Source: Antedon bifida (lineage: Eukaryota > Echinodermata > Crinoidea > Comatulida > Antedonidae). From it: a stretch of 64,000 nt of DNA. The notes beneath the pieces were generated by a model. That model made no database searches, had not been told where the DNA came from, and saw only the letters and a list, made by a program, of their open reading frames with translations. The stretch is from positions 33,857,001 through 33,921,000 of the forward strand of contig OY727095.1 in the NCBI GenBank assembly GCA_963402885.1. Direction: 5' to 3'. Positions 25,101 to 37,100 of the stretch are shown here, in pieces (position 1 is the stretch's first letter; each line of letters starts with the position of its first letter). The translations under genes and the position numbers were made by a program.

Positions 25101-28100
25101 AGTTGGGTTGGAATAAGTCTTAATGATATTTAAATTAATTTGATATGTTATATAGTTAATGATTATACTGTATATAATTTTTATTATATTTTACCGTAAA
25201 TAACAAAATGATTAATTATTGGCCATTTAGCAGCAGAAAAAAGCCCATAGTGAAATACCAAAGTAAATATATAAATAAAACTATAAAATAACTCTGCTAA
25301 AGCTCTGCTGATTTTTCTGGCTGTTTTACTTTATCATTTTAATTTAGCTTTTTGCTTATTTTATTTTGTATCTCCACTAAGATCAAGCCACTGATACCCA
25401 TAGCATTGTCATTTTTTCAGTGCTTATTTTATTTTGTATCTCCACTAAGATCCAGCCACTGATACCCATAGCATTGTCATTTTTTCAGTGCTTATTTTAT
25501 TTTGTATCTCCACTAAGATCCAGCCACTGATACCCATAGCATTGTCATTTTTTCAGTGCTTATTTTATTTTGTATCTCCACTAAGATCAAGCCACTGATA
25601 CCTACATCATTGTCATTTTTTCAGTAATTTGCCTTTGGATTTATATAAATAATGTAAAATAATAACTATAGAGATACTGTACTGTAGGCCTCTTACTACA
25701 ATAACTCGCAATTTCTTGTTTTGTAAACTATTTCTTGTAAACTATTTCTTGTAAACTGTTTATTGTAAACTATTTCTTGTAAACTATTTCTTGTAAACTG
25801 TTTATTGTAAACTATTTCTTGTAAACTATTTCTTGTATTGTATCATAATTGTTATGTTGTCTAAAACATCATTAAATTAGTATTAATAATTATCAATTTC
25901 AATTTGTTCATTATTGTTTTTTGTATCGGCCGATTACTAAAATCAACATCTGTCATCTCTACCAGTACAAATATCGTCACAAGTTGCTGATTATAATATT
26001 CAAATTATATTGAGAAAAGAATTTACTATATTAATCAAAAGTATTATTACAGTTTGTTACTGTTTATTAAAAAACATTTTTATTCTGATAAATTATGATA
26101 ACAATTGTTTATTTTATTATCAGTTATTTTTCAGATATATGCATCTAGTTTTGTTTCTATTGTTTTCCAAAACAAAAAATGTAGAGTAGCTTTACATTTT
26201 GCCGTCACAAGGTTACACTGTAGCAATTATTAAAACATTAATGTAATCATTAATGGAAGGTTTAATTTTTTTGTTCTTGTAATAAATAATTAATAGTTGT
26301 TTTATAATAAATAATGTGTTTATTTAAAAGGTGTCAAATTTGTTACTGTGTCAAAAAGTTTACAGTAGAAATACCTGATTGATTTTTTGTTTTGTTTGGA
26401 AACGAAAACTAAGTATTCAATTGAATTTTAAAATATATTATTTAAATTATTTTATTGTAAATTGATTGGGTACATTGTGTTGTTTACATTAAAATAACAC
26501 TCATGTATTATGTCAATTTTGTGCTAAAAATTTACAAATTATCTTTTTTTTAAAATTTCAATACTATACCAACAGCAAGTAACTAATTCGCCATTACATG
26601 ATGAATAAACTATACCATAATTGTATAAACTACAGTAAGTCTCATTTGAGCCTAGGGGAGTGGAACAAAGAGGCTCTGGTTACATCCCTAGCACTAGGTA
26701 TGGATTGAACCCTGGACCTTGGGATTGGAAGGCAGGCATGTTAACCACCACAACAGACAGCTCCCAGTTGTATGTACACAAATATTTTTTTAGGAAGTGG
26801 TTCATTTCTGAATAATTACTACTGATTCAAGCAAGTCATCTTTAAATTCATCTGAAATATTCCATTTGTTTTTAAACTAAAAATACACCGTACTGACTTA
26901 ACATTTCTAATTAACAAAGTCACTTACAATTTACATTAATACCATGCAGCATTGGTTGAATGGTATTATTAGTAAACAAACGATAAAGTTGAAAATATTA
27001 AAATATTTCTTTCTTAATAGTTCAAAAAGATGGCTTTATAAAATTCAACAGTTTGTGTTACTAAGAAAAACATAAGTTTTATTAAGACATTGATTTAGCA
27101 AGCTCACAAGTAATTAAAATTTAAATATGATACTAAATTTACCTTAGATACTTGTGAATTTGTTTAATAATACACACTAATAACCTCCAATAGAATAATC
27201 TTTCAATTATTAACCTACTTTTTTGTACAAAATCACTAACCATATCTACTGTAGCATTGTTGCATTGTGCAGTGAACACAGATACAAGAGAATTTACATA
27301 CGTGTAATGCGCTATAAATAGAATGCTTTAATTTATTATTCAACAATTAATTTGTCAAACTATATCAAATTAAAAAATCTTATTTGAATATATATTAAAT
27401 TTACTAAATTTTAATCAAGCAGCTATATATTAATATTAATAAATTTTACTGTATAGATATTACCTATATACATTTTAATGATATATTACCTATATACATT
27501 TGTATAGATATTACCTATCAATAATGTTAACTTTTACATTAATTAATTTATTTAATTCATAATCTTTCGACAAAAATTAGAGGCTGTCTAGGCTAAAGCA
27601 AAACTGTAAATAAAAGATAACATACTGTACTACCATACTTACCATGATAAATGTATTAATTTTTTTCTTCGATTTTGAAAATATCAGAGTCTACACTAAA
27701 TATGTTTGATATACTGTACCATATTATAAAACAAACTCCAAAAAAGGTGAGCTAAGCCATTAATATGATTCTAAATTTCAAATTTTATTTGTTCATTTTC
27801 AATAAAATAATTTTAGTAAAATAATTTTGTTTTCGTTGTTAAATAATAGCTATTTTACTTTTCATATGATTTTGTTTTTGTTCTTAAAAAATTGTAAATA
27901 AATTCCAAATTATCTTCAAATTTATTCTTCAAACAAGCTACTTTTGTAATTTAATCTGACTCTTTCATGGTAAAATCAACTTTCCTCAAGCTGTAATGAG
28001 TGGAAGTTGAGGAAGTGTGGAAGTGTCGTTATCCGCAGCCATAAACAAAATACAATGGAATGCACGCCAGGATTTAATAACAATCACTCTATTGGTATCT

Positions 28101-31100
28101 TTTAATCAGAACCAATCTGGCTTTTAACTAGCTAAACAGTTGATAAATACGCCGTCCAAGGTTCATGCTGTTTCACTATTTATAATTCTAAAACAATCTT
28201 GAAAAATAAATAAAATATGTATGGTCTATTTCAGAAATATCATTGATGATACCAAGATGTCGTTCCATTTAAATTTAATACAGTACTGTAAAAAAAACAA
28301 ATTATTTTGGAATCTTATTGATATGAATACAATTGTTTATTTTATTTTGACAATTTAACAACTTTTTTTAGACATTTATTTGGTGTGATTTAAAAAAGTA
28401 AAACATTTACTTGTTATTGTACACTGAAAGTGTATAGAGAGTAAGAAATAATTTTAAAATAATTTTTTTTTAAACTATGAATTTACTGTACTAATAATAA
28501 TTTTATTGGAAAACTTCACTTTTACAACGGTGGCACTTAGATTTACTGTAAATAAATTATTTTATATGTGGAAAATATATGTTTTTAAATGTTTGATTAT
28601 TTTACGAAATTTTATTAATTTTATAATACCTACAGTAGTAGTGATGAAATATTTTAATTTCAAAAAGTTAACCACTGTTGTCATTCATACTGTATAAAAT
28701 ATTTATTAGAGTATGCATACAGTATGACAGTATGTGTATATTTAATCATGGATAAATTATCAGTATAATTCTTCAATAAAGAACAGAATTTATCGGCAAA
28801 ACGTACTTAACAATGGTTGGTTACAAAAAAATATCTATTATCACAGTCGTAACAACTTACTGCTGGTTCAACTGTTCCATTCACTTAGTACTATATTAAC
28901 TTCAATATCTTGTTTTAAACAATAAATTTGAATAGCTTATTTTTTATTATTAACAGTATTAGTATTGTGTAGATGGTTCTGTAGGTTACTATGTGGGTAG
29001 TACTGGTAGTATTGTAGATTTGTTTTATTTGTTAAAAAATAAAACCTGTTTCAAGGTTTTCCATTACTGTACATTTGTGCTGTGGTTAATATACCTTATC
29101 ATTATACAACACAGTTCAAAGTCTATCTTGATTTTGGTCATTAAAAAATATACTTTAGCTTTTCTATATGTTTTAGAAGTACAGTTTTTAACTTTGTTAT
29201 ATATTTTTAGATTTAGTAAATCAAATAAATAAAAAATACAGTTTGTACTGTATTACAATGAAATACAACACCCATACCATTACCATATTATATTTAATAA
29301 TGCTTTTTTTTAAATTTTATTTCATTTCCATGCTCTGACAAAACAAAATTCTAAAAATTTAATATAAATATAATTATTTTCAACAAAAGAAAACTTTAAA
29401 ATAAATCAATGTTAGCCAAAGTTTTTAAATTTATAAATACAATTTTTTAGACGAGAAACATGACATTTATTTGGTGTGGCCTTATACATCTTCAGTTGAC
29501 TAAATTCAAAAGACCTTTAATCAGGACCATATTCCATTTCAAAGTTTTGTTGTATATACTGTATACCAATTTACATCTGGCAAAGTGTTTCTATAGGTGA
29601 AAGCCAACACCCCTGCCAAGTAGAACTGACTTAAGCACAGCAGGAAAGTTCACTAACAATATTTAAGTAAATCACTAAAGTAACTAATTATAATAAAATA
29701 TTGGTAATGAATTATAAACACAAACTTGAATTAAAATTAAGAAACTGTTTTTTTATTATTAAATTATTTTTCGCCTACAGTTTTTTTAAACATGACGTTA
29801 GAATTCTTAGGGTCGAAGGTTAAACAAGGAAACCTCAATAAAATAAATGTAATATAAACTTTGTGGTTTACTACTGGTGCTGTAGGTATTTAATGGCAGT
29901 TTTAAGACTGAATTAATTACAATATTATAACAATATTTAAACTGTTTTTTATTTTAATTTAGTTGTTTATTTATAATATTGTGGGTTTTTTCAAAATAAT
30001 ATTCCAATTGATTATTTTTAAACATATTGTAATTCGTAATTATACTATATTAATATTTTTGTTTATTCTAAATAAAATTATATCCATTATTATATCCTAT
30101 TTTCCTAAGGAACAAATAACATAAAATAAACCTGCAAATCAATTTTATTACTTTTTTTTCAAATAAAACTTGATTCAATACCATAACTGTAGCAAAAACA
30201 TGTGAAGGATTTAAGTCTTACTGGAATAAAAATACCTGTATAAACTCTTTTTTTCCAGTAATATTTCATTATTATAAGTTTGAATAGAATCATTATGCCT
30301 TAATTATTTATTTATTTATTCAATTTTCTGCCATATACAATACAAAGAAGACAAAACAATTATAAAAGGGGGCAAGGAAAGACCAAACAGGTGCTAAACA
30401 CCTATGCTAGTTGGTCAACCCATTTTAGTTCATTTTATAATTATCTTATTTTTATATAAGTTATATTATACAGTTATAAATAAACAACAACCTGCTAAAT
30501 CAAATAGGTAAATTTAAAAAAATTAATTTAAATAATATTAACTAATTAATATAATTAGGATTTCCATATTAATATTCAACCGAGATAATTATGAAGTATG
30601 GTAGCTTAGTGATATTGGAATGTTTGTTGAAAGGTAAGCCTATTTGTTATAACATGATAATAGAGAGTATAAAACTATTGTATATGTCCATTGTGTAGAA
30701 GTTGTGCCTTAACAAAGTGTTCACCAACCATGACGCACCGTTCTAACAATCACCAACAATTAATATCCCTCAAATTTTAGTTAAACAGTCGAAACGAACC
30801 AACAAAGTTATTATTAAACTTTACTAATAAAATAGTTGAAATACTTACCATATATTAAAATTACAAAATTTAGAATATATATTATAATATAAACTAAAGT
30901 TTACTTGATAAAATTGGTCTTGTTAATAATAATATCAAATAAACTGTCAAATAATGCCATATATTTAATTAATTCAATTGAAATGGCTAATTCCACATTT
31001 AAGCAAGATTAATTTAAAAGAAAAACACAAATACTGAGTAAGGGCTTATTGATATTATAATCATTACAGTTTATACCAGCAAAAATGTCTCATAAAAATA

Positions 31101-32161
31101 TTCCTTAGACTAATTTTCTTTCATATAACTATTTTAAAACTGGAATTTCTAATTAGAAATTATTATTTATTTAAAAGAACAAAATAATTTTAAACTTATC
31201 TGTGAAAATAAAACAATTTATAATATTGGAATATATAATTGGAGTGAACTTTGTTAAACATCAAATTGAGTCGTCCTAGTATGAAACAACAGGAAATTGC
31301 TCTATAAGGATTTACACTGTATAAATCGTAAATTAACTCCTTTCAAAAGACGTTTATTTAAACATTAATTGGTATAATGTCAAAGGTCATCAATTAAATT
31401 CAGCAAAAAAATATACAACAAAAAAAATATCATTCAAATTAAAAAATTAGGCTTTCTAAACTTTCATGATTGTTAACAAAACATAATTGAAAAATTGTTT
31501 GGGCGTTTTTATAGAAGAAACTTTGGCTGGTGGTATATAAAAAAAATTATTTTCATAATTTATTTAAAATATTTTTACCTGTCCATGGAATTGAGTCCTT
31601 CCATTTGGAATATGCTCTGGGAGATAATAAAGTCTACAACTTGACAGTAACTGGTTTCCATTTCCCTTGTCATTCCATAATAACTGAAGCTCTGCGATGC
31701 AAATTGGGGCAGTGCGGGACGTTCGTACGTAAAAGAATTCGCCTAAATTCAACACCTTCCAGATGCCATCTTTACAATATTTAAAGCTTTTATAAAATGT
31801 GTATGGACCGTGCTCGCCGCAAGATGAACCAATAAACTGTAGAATTAATTAAAATTAATTAAATTATTTAAAATTCAGAATTAGTTACTAAATAATGAGT
31901 AATTTATAAAGTTTGCCAAGGACATTTCGAATTTGTTGCTCATATAAAACAAGGTCAACTTTGGATAGCAAAGTTTGATTACAACAGTTGGGCTGGTATT
32001 ATGCGATGACGAACGCGGACATCATCAATAATATCATTGAAATTCACCTAAACAAAACCTCCTAAAATCAAACTAATATCACAATATTGTACTATATATA
32101 TTCAAGATTTAACTACTAAAAAATGAAATACTGTACTTACTTCTACATTATATTTGTCCAT
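10126..32161 (-). CDS. ARID5: ARID5-type AT-rich interaction domain transcription factor
   Basis: Nine exons on the minus strand: 32141-32161, 31579-31836, 17509-17707, 14006-14242, 13379-13497, 12908-13079, 12523-12673, 11880-12213 and 10126-11559. They join in frame to 974 aa. Residues 8-130 match the conserved N-terminal region of human ARID5B (FIGSSCGEHGPYTFYKSF, then APICIAELQLLW). An AT-hook-like GRPRKK lies at 244-249. The ARID domain spans about 305-397, with the hallmark GGNPGSTSAATCTRRHYER split over exons 7 and 8. The last exon holds a PCDLSLPKK motif (about 764-771), the PxDLS class that binds CtBP corepressor. It also holds three psi-K-x-E SUMO-type sites (IKQE, VKHE, IKVE) and a triple LPLTG repeat (about 874-887). 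It is a DNA-binding chromatin regulator, pro-orthologous to vertebrate ARID5A/B; ARID5B partners PHF2. The 13.9-kb intron 2 dominates the locus. Start choice: the only ATG giving the conserved GPYxFYK region in frame through a clean GTAAGT donor. Confidence 0.95.
10390..10431 (-). repeat. in-frame 15-bp coding repeat (LPLTG x3) in ARID5 last exon
   Basis: AGCCCAGTAAGCGGT is repeated three times on the plus strand, encoding NPLTG-LPLTG-LPLTG-L on the minus strand. The units are almost identical at the DNA level, implying recent slippage inside coding sequence. Confidence 0.8.
11689..11822 (-). mobile_element. AAGCTCTG-family element (copy 8)
   Basis: Full length with a decayed left tip (AGCCTTGTC). 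Two 21-bp units. In ARID5 intron 8. Confidence 0.85.
12719..12895 (+). repeat. 21-bp minisatellite in ARID5 intron 6
   Basis: About eight degenerate units of TTGGTGCTTACACCAGTTAGT lie head to tail just outside the ARID exon ending at 12908. A spurious open frame runs through it. Confidence 0.85.
13170..13295 (-). mobile_element. AAGCTCTG-family element (copy 9)
   Basis: Flanked by TTA and TAA. The right end is shortened (TTTTTTTGTAGACAGAGCT). In ARID5 intron 5. Confidence 0.87.
13563..13703 (-). mobile_element. AAGCTCTG-family element (copy 10)
   Basis: Full length with one 21-bp unit. In ARID5 intron 4; the last copy before the 21-kb gap without any. Confidence 0.9.
14243..17508 (-). other. 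ARID5 intron 3, AT-rich
   Basis: 3.3 kb between the exons at 14006-14242 and 17509-17707. It holds a minisatellite at 15045-15235 and otherwise no recognised gene. A less AT-rich block at 16200-16380 contains ATCAATCAAA, GGTGTGGCTAATTA and AGGTGTTGC. It is a candidate enhancer but unproven. Confidence 0.5.
15045..15235 (+). repeat. about 30-bp minisatellite with ATTCATGA core
   Basis: About six units of the form AAGGTTATAAATATTCATGA plus AAAACAC lie head to tail. The core ATTCATGAAT is palindromic. Confidence 0.85.
19700..19900 (+). mobile_element. tRNA-derived SINE-like fragment
   Basis: A pol III B-box-like GGTTCGAATCTC lies at 19754-19765, followed by GGTTGGGACAGC and a T-rich body. An A box is not clear, so this is a partial or decayed copy. 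Confidence 0.4.
21640..21705 (-). mobile_element. tRNA-derived SINE-like fragment
   Basis: The minus strand reads AGTGCCAGGCTTATCAATCT, then GGGGTCATGGTTCAAATCC. GGTTCAAATCC is a good pol III B box. Only the tRNA-like head is recognisable. Confidence 0.45.
23218..23345 (+). mobile_element. LINE-type ORF2 C-terminal fragment
   Basis: The plus strand encodes RALSESMRKVMRPRRR followed by LKTTWIKIIENNMK. The RPRxRxKTTWxxxIExDMK pattern is typical of the C-terminus of several LINE reverse-transcriptase proteins. It stands alone in an intron with no upstream polymerase sequence. Confidence 0.45.
23465..23650 (+). mobile_element. retroelement-like terminal segment with hammerhead-like core
   Basis: CTGATGA (23487-23493) is followed by GGGC-loop-GCCC and GAAA (23510-23513). 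That is the order of the hammerhead ribozyme core, as carried by Penelope-like elements and retrozymes. Downstream (CTCTGCTAAC, TTTTCTGGCTGTTTTAC, then CAGTCACTGATACCCACAGC) it matches the segment at 25297-25640, so it is a dispersed repeat. One extra A separates the core from stem II, and stem I is not convincing. No coding part is seen. Confidence 0.45.
25297..25640 (+). repeat. second copy of the 23.5-kb repeat with a 68-bp tandem array
   Basis: CTCTGCTGATTTTTCTGGCTG begins a segment related to 23520-23650. Within it a 68-bp unit starting GCTTATTTTATTTTGTATCT occurs four times exactly in register (25354-25421, 25422-25489, 25490-25557, 25558-25625), with only a few changes. The segment ends in the same AATTTGCCTTTGGATTTATA as the first copy. 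Confidence 0.85.
25725..25840 (+). repeat. 14-bp microsatellite-like array
   Basis: About eight units of TTGTAAACTATTTC lie in a row, two of them with TGTTTA in place of TATTTC. Confidence 0.85.
26636..26768 (-). mobile_element. tRNA-derived SINE
   Basis: The minus strand reads TGTGGTGGTTAACATGCCTG (A-box region) and then CCAGGGTTCAATCC (B box GGTTCAATCC, 26702-26711), spaced as in a tRNA gene. It continues into a non-tRNA body up to about 26640. The cloverleaf is not intact, so it is a SINE head rather than a functional tRNA gene. Confidence 0.6.
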
Positions 32162-32248
32162 TTCGAATTTCGGTTAATATTAGCGAGCGACCGCGGAGCT
32201 GCTCGGCAGAGAGACACATTCATACATACACACTTGTTGTTCCTATCG

Positions 32249-32256
32249 TGACGTCA
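32249..32256. promoter_or_regulatory. palindromic CRE (TGACGTCA) upstream of ARID5
   Basis: A perfect CREB/ATF palindrome 88 bp upstream of the ARID5 start codon. Function is inferred. Confidence 0.45.
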
Positions 32257-33248
32257 CAATTACTTTGGTCTAATTTGAATAATTTATTTGGCCGCTACTA
32301 CTTGTTCAAAATCATTTGCATGTATAAATAGGCTCTTCTATCGAAACCAAAGCCACCGGACGAGACTAATCTTCCGATTTTGATATTATCATTGTTTAAT
32401 TTCAAATGTTTGATAGTGCTTGCGTCGATGATTATGAGCTCTTTCGTCATTTAAAACAAATGAGTGGTGGACTAAATTAGAATAATAAAATACCACTGGA
32501 GTTTTCACTTCCGGGAAAGTGGGCTCATTTGTCTGCTCATATAAAAAATAAGTACTCTATCTAGAATTAATAATAACGCGACAGCCATAACTATTAAACA
32601 CAATAATGCAGTATGTATATATTCTATAACAATATGAATACAATAAATTGTTTATTGTATCTTCGGACAATAGATATGATAATTATATGTCATGGCATGT
32701 TTAATTAATTGTTAGTTATAAATACAATTTTGATTTAATTTAATATTAAATCAATGGTGCATTGTGGGATACGACAGGGCCGTATAATTGATTTTGAATT
32801 AGTATTCTTTAGATAAATTTCGAATTAATTTAATGTTTAAATTAGTAATAGTAGGCCAAAACATAGGTCAATTATCGATGTCATGGGGAAACAATGTGTT
32901 GTTTTGTTATTGTTATTTGTTATTAATATTAAAGAATTATAATTGATAGTAGGCATATTCAGGATTTTTGTATTATTCTACTTTATATACTATTTTTATT
33001 TATATATTATTATATTATAGTACTTTTAGTATAGGTCTAACAAATAATAATTATACTAAAATAATAAATATAATAAAAATGAATATAGAAATTGCGGAGA
33101 GTAAACTCTATGAATTGTGCTATTTTGTATACTAATTAATTATAAAATTTAATCATACATTTTAAAATTAAATTTTTTTCTGAATGCATCATTTATTAGA
33201 AACGAGGGGAACAAAATTGAAAAAAGAGGCAAACTTCAAACAATATCA

Positions 33249-33256
33249 TGACGTCA
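33249..33256. promoter_or_regulatory. palindromic CRE (TGACGTCA) upstream of NTPDase first exon
   Basis: A second perfect TGACGTCA, 63 bp upstream of the ATG in the presumed 5' exon. Function is inferred. Confidence 0.4.
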
Positions 33257-33318
33257 TCACACTTTAAATAGGTCACACAGGACTGGCTAGCTGTGTTTAT
33301 GTTCCGGAGGTCAATCCA

Positions 33319-34070
33319 ATGCATCACGTGGATGAGAAGAGAGAGAAACTGGAAATCACCGATGATTCTTTAGAACTCAAAACCGGCACAAACAATTGCT
33401 TTATTTTCGAACATTGGGTAAGTGACAGTCTGTTTATTATAGCTCCACCTTATAATCAGTTCCTAATTTGTCTGTTTGAACATTTATTTTGTAAATACTC
33501 GCAATAGAAAGCGTATCCCGTTAACATTATTTGTCTCGTCCATTAGTTAGGCTGCTAGCTGTATCATTATGTGTCCAACCTCGTCCAGCAGCCGGCCAAC
33601 CAACGTTTGTGGCCTGTGTAAATTACAAACTGCTCACGCTCAGCGGCCTGGGCGAACTGTCCCTAAATACCCTCCACCCATGGCCCAGTCTAGAGCTGGA
33701 AAATACTATTGGATGATTGTTTTCTATAATTGCGCCTGATACTACTTTTTTTTATACTATGAATAGGACTACCTATTTAGTAAATATTTTAGGCTACTTT
33801 CTAGCTATTCTGTATGAGTACATCATTAATTAACATGCCAATATGGTAAACAGAATTTATAATTTGTTTTTCTACCGGATTGTGTCCATAATGCCTACAC
33901 TTTTTTCTTTAATGTAACAATTGCATGAAAAAAAACACAATGTTATCGTTAGCAATGATAGCATTTAACATTAATAACTGGCTACTGGCGCTATAGCCTA
34001 TAGGGTGTAGATTAGCATGACACTAACAGTAATTGTATATTATATTTTACAGATCACCAATTATTCTTGA
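33319..34070 (+). other. presumed 5' UTR exon pair of NTPDase gene 1 with an upstream ORF
   Basis: An ATG at 33319 opens a frame that reaches a strong donor (TTGG, GTAAGT) at 33417. A pyrimidine-rich acceptor (TATTTTACAG) ends at 34052, 115 bp before the NTPDase start codon. Joining 33319-33417 to 34053 onward gives a 38-residue upstream ORF (MHHVDEKREKLEITDDSLEL ... ending NYS) that stops at 34070. The splice is predicted from signals only, and the true exon 1 may begin elsewhere. Confidence 0.35.
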
Positions 34071-34167
34071 ATAAATTGGTAGAACGCTCCAAATCATGTA
34101 ATAAATAACCATTTAGAACAACAACAGAAGACTTGCAGATTCTTAGATTTAAACTGGTCAAATAATT

Positions 34168-37100
34168 ATGGATGAAGTTGAGATTAGAAAAGGAAGAAAA
34201 TGTACCCGAATATTGCTCCTCAGTGGTATTGTGTTATGTGTTGTAGGATCTGGCCTTATTTTAGGATGGTTGTTATGGGGTAACAAAGAGAATTTGTATA
34301 AAGAGGTAAGGCCAATTAATACTAGGACGATAACGATTGACAGTTAAACTAGATTACAATTGTTATCGTCCTAGTGTTTCGCAACCTGTATAGTGATGTG
34401 AGCTAAAATATAATAAATGTTTATAAAGCTGTGTATATGATTTAGAAGAAATAAATCTGGACTTGAAATCGGCAAACACCAGTACCAGTAACTCTTTTAA
34501 ATCATTTTTTTTTTACAGTATGGCATTGTCTTTGACGCAGGTTCTTCGCATACTAATTTATTTGTTTATCAATGGCCTGGTGAAAAAGAAAATGGTACTG
34601 GAAATGTGAAAGAAAGAGGAATGTGCAGAGCTGACGGTAAATGAGAACGTTGTTTTGTAAAAGTGTAGCTCTTTTTCTTCACTATCAAACTTTATGTCAC
34701 AAAAAATGTGATGTGCCCATATATGGACATGATGATGTCATATCACTACCATCTTTGGGCACTACCATATTTTGGCATATCACTACCATATTTTGGCATA
34801 TCACACTTTTTTTGTCAAACTAGTTTGATAGTGTACACAGAGCTTTACTGGTTACTTATATGATTTTCTATTATTGTGCTATTACAGTATAAGAATAACT
34901 TTCTTTGAAAACAGAAAACTTGATCACTTATTAATAGTGTTTTTAATCAGTATACAAAACTATTTACAACAAAACAATTTAAAGCAAAGCACATATTTAA
35001 AACAATACAAAAGTTGAAAGGTTACAAATGCACAAGTGAAAACCATAAAAAACAAAACTTAAATTGATATTGATAAAGATTGAAAAATTAAATTTACTGG
35101 CTTTAAATGATTTGTTTTTTTGTTAAAATTGTAGACACAGCGTTTAAATCTTTTAGTTTACATTTTTTGTTACGAAATTGACCATTTCAACTAATGTAAT
35201 TCTTTAATTTGGCATAAAAATAAAAATTACGAAGCGCAAGACATGAACAGTAACAAAACCCAGAAATCTTTGCCAGGATAAAGTTTTATGATAACTTGTT
35301 TCCAACGGGGTCCAAAATAAATCTGGGCAACAGAGATTATACAAAAGTGAAAACTAGAATCTAGAATAATATACTCATAATATGAGCAACAATTATTTAA
35401 CATAATTTGTGTATTTCAATAAAATTGTTATTATCGTTGTATACCACCAGGTAGTGGTATCTCAAGCTATACAGACACACCTAGACTTGCTGGTCCATCA
35501 TTAGAAGGATGTCTGGACTCTACAGCACTACGCTTAGTTCCTCAGAAGCGTCAGCAGGAAACACCTGTTTTCCTAGGTGCCACGGCAGGCATGCGGTTGC
35601 TTGAGTAAGTTAAAAGTTATAGAGGGCGCCATCATGTTGAATGAATAAACAGGTTGTTGAACAATTGGAAGGATTTTGGAAAAGATTTTTCTTTTTGTTC
35701 GGTCTCCAAGAAATGTAGAAAAATATTTTTTATTTTGTTTATCTCAGTAGACAACTGAAATTTACAAAGACCAATACAGTCAACTCTCCCAATACCAGAC
35801 ACCTTTGGGCTGGCCAAATATGTCTGGTTTTCATGTGTACAGTAGTACTATTATTTATAGCATTATGTGTCGTGTGGTGTTAGTAGGACCCTCATTTTTA
35901 ACTGATTAAACATCTTAAAACTATTGTGAGTAGCCACTTGTCCTAGATTGTACGTACAAAATTATTTTATAATTTTTTTTCTTTACAGCGAAACTGACCC
36001 AGACACAAGTGACGCCATTCTTGATTCTGTTCGGCAAACCATTGCTTCTTATCCATTTAATTTTACTGATGATCAAGCACGTATTATCACTGGTGAAGAA
36101 GAGGGTACATATGGCTGGATCACCACCAACATACTTCTTCATTCCTTTGTTGATGTAAGTGATAGAAAAAATGAAAGAATAAAGTTGTCCACACTATCAA
36201 ACTAGTTTGACAAAAAAGGTGTGAATTGCCAAATATGATAGTGATATTCCCAAATATGGCAGTGATATGACATCATCATGTCCATATATGGGCACATCAC
36301 ATTTTTTTGTCAAACTAGTTTAATGGTGTTGACAGAGCTTTAGAATCATAAACAAATATTGGAGTATGTAAATATTATCACTCATCCGGGTAGTAGTTAC
36401 ATAAGGTGTATTGTAGTACAATGCTATCGATAAGAAAGTCAGTATCACCATGGAGGAAATATTTCACATAACATCAACATCAATCAATTGCATGAACAAT
36501 GTGTGTAGTACCTAAAATGTGATAAACAGTGTATTTGACAATGTCGCCCTCAACATTGTCATGTTTATACAGAAGGCTATATATTAATTCTTTTTAATTC
36601 CATTTGTTAAACGAAAAACCAGACGAAACCAAGATGGGTTGAGAGGTCGATCGGTTAAAGCTTCGGTGCTGCAATCTATGTCCATAAAAATCGTAAATAG
36701 TAAAATAATGTAAAACCAATGTCCAGTGTAGACATGTAGCTTGGTTACACTTTAAAGAGCCCAGGGCGTCCTTTGTGATTAGTAGGGAGTCAACACGTTC
36801 AAAATTCAGCCCCTGTGAATGTAAGCTGCAGGATTCACCAGCCTCAAATCCTAGTATAGCTTAATCTGAGCTGCAAAGGGATTAGGACACCAATAACCAA
36901 CAAAAAGATTAATTTTATATTCATAATTAAATTACAAATGTTATTTTTTAGATATTTAAAGGTTTCGTTTACATATTTTCTTTTCTTCTGCTCCAAAACT
37001 AATAATAATATTTCTAAAATACATATATCCACTAACATCTGAGCATGAAAAGAATATATCGCTTTGTATGTACAGAGAGTCTGAACAGTACAACAGATGA

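Larger units (their letters stand above)
17708..31578 (-). other. ARID5 intron 2 (13.9 kb), extremely AT-rich
   Basis: No exon of another gene was recognised on either strand. Contents seen: SINE-like pieces near 19754, 21650 and 26700; a LINE tail at 23218-23345; a retroelement-like segment with a hammerhead-like motif at 23465-23650; a related 68-bp tandem array at 25354-25625; and a 14-bp array at 25725-25840. The TA-flanked inverted-repeat elements common elsewhere in the window are absent. A block at 27950-28160 is less AT-rich (GGAAGTG, ACAATGGAATG, ATTGGTATC) and could be regulatory. The small open frames in the intron look like noise. Confidence 0.5.
32162..33318. promoter_or_regulatory. 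divergent intergenic/promoter region between ARID5 and NTPDase genes
   Basis: ARID5 (minus) starts at 32161 and the likely first exon of the first NTPDase (plus) lies near 33319. The ARID5-proximal 60 bases are relatively GC-rich (GCGAGCGACCGCGGAGC). Each side carries a perfect TGACGTCA. No gene is seen in the AT-rich middle. Confidence 0.5.

Noticed and set aside
26636-26768. Functional tRNA gene
   Set aside because: A- and B-box-like sequences are present, but no closed acceptor stem or anticodon arm could be built; it fits a SINE head better.
28506-29232. Plus-strand frames of 63 and 79 codons
   Set aside because: Low-complexity, AT-driven hydrophobic peptides without start context or domain.
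33531-33716. 61-codon plus-strand frame (MSRPLVRLLAVSLCVQPRPA...)
   Set aside because: Less AT-rich than its surroundings and looks signal-peptide-like, but it is short, unsupported by splice sites and without a recognised family.
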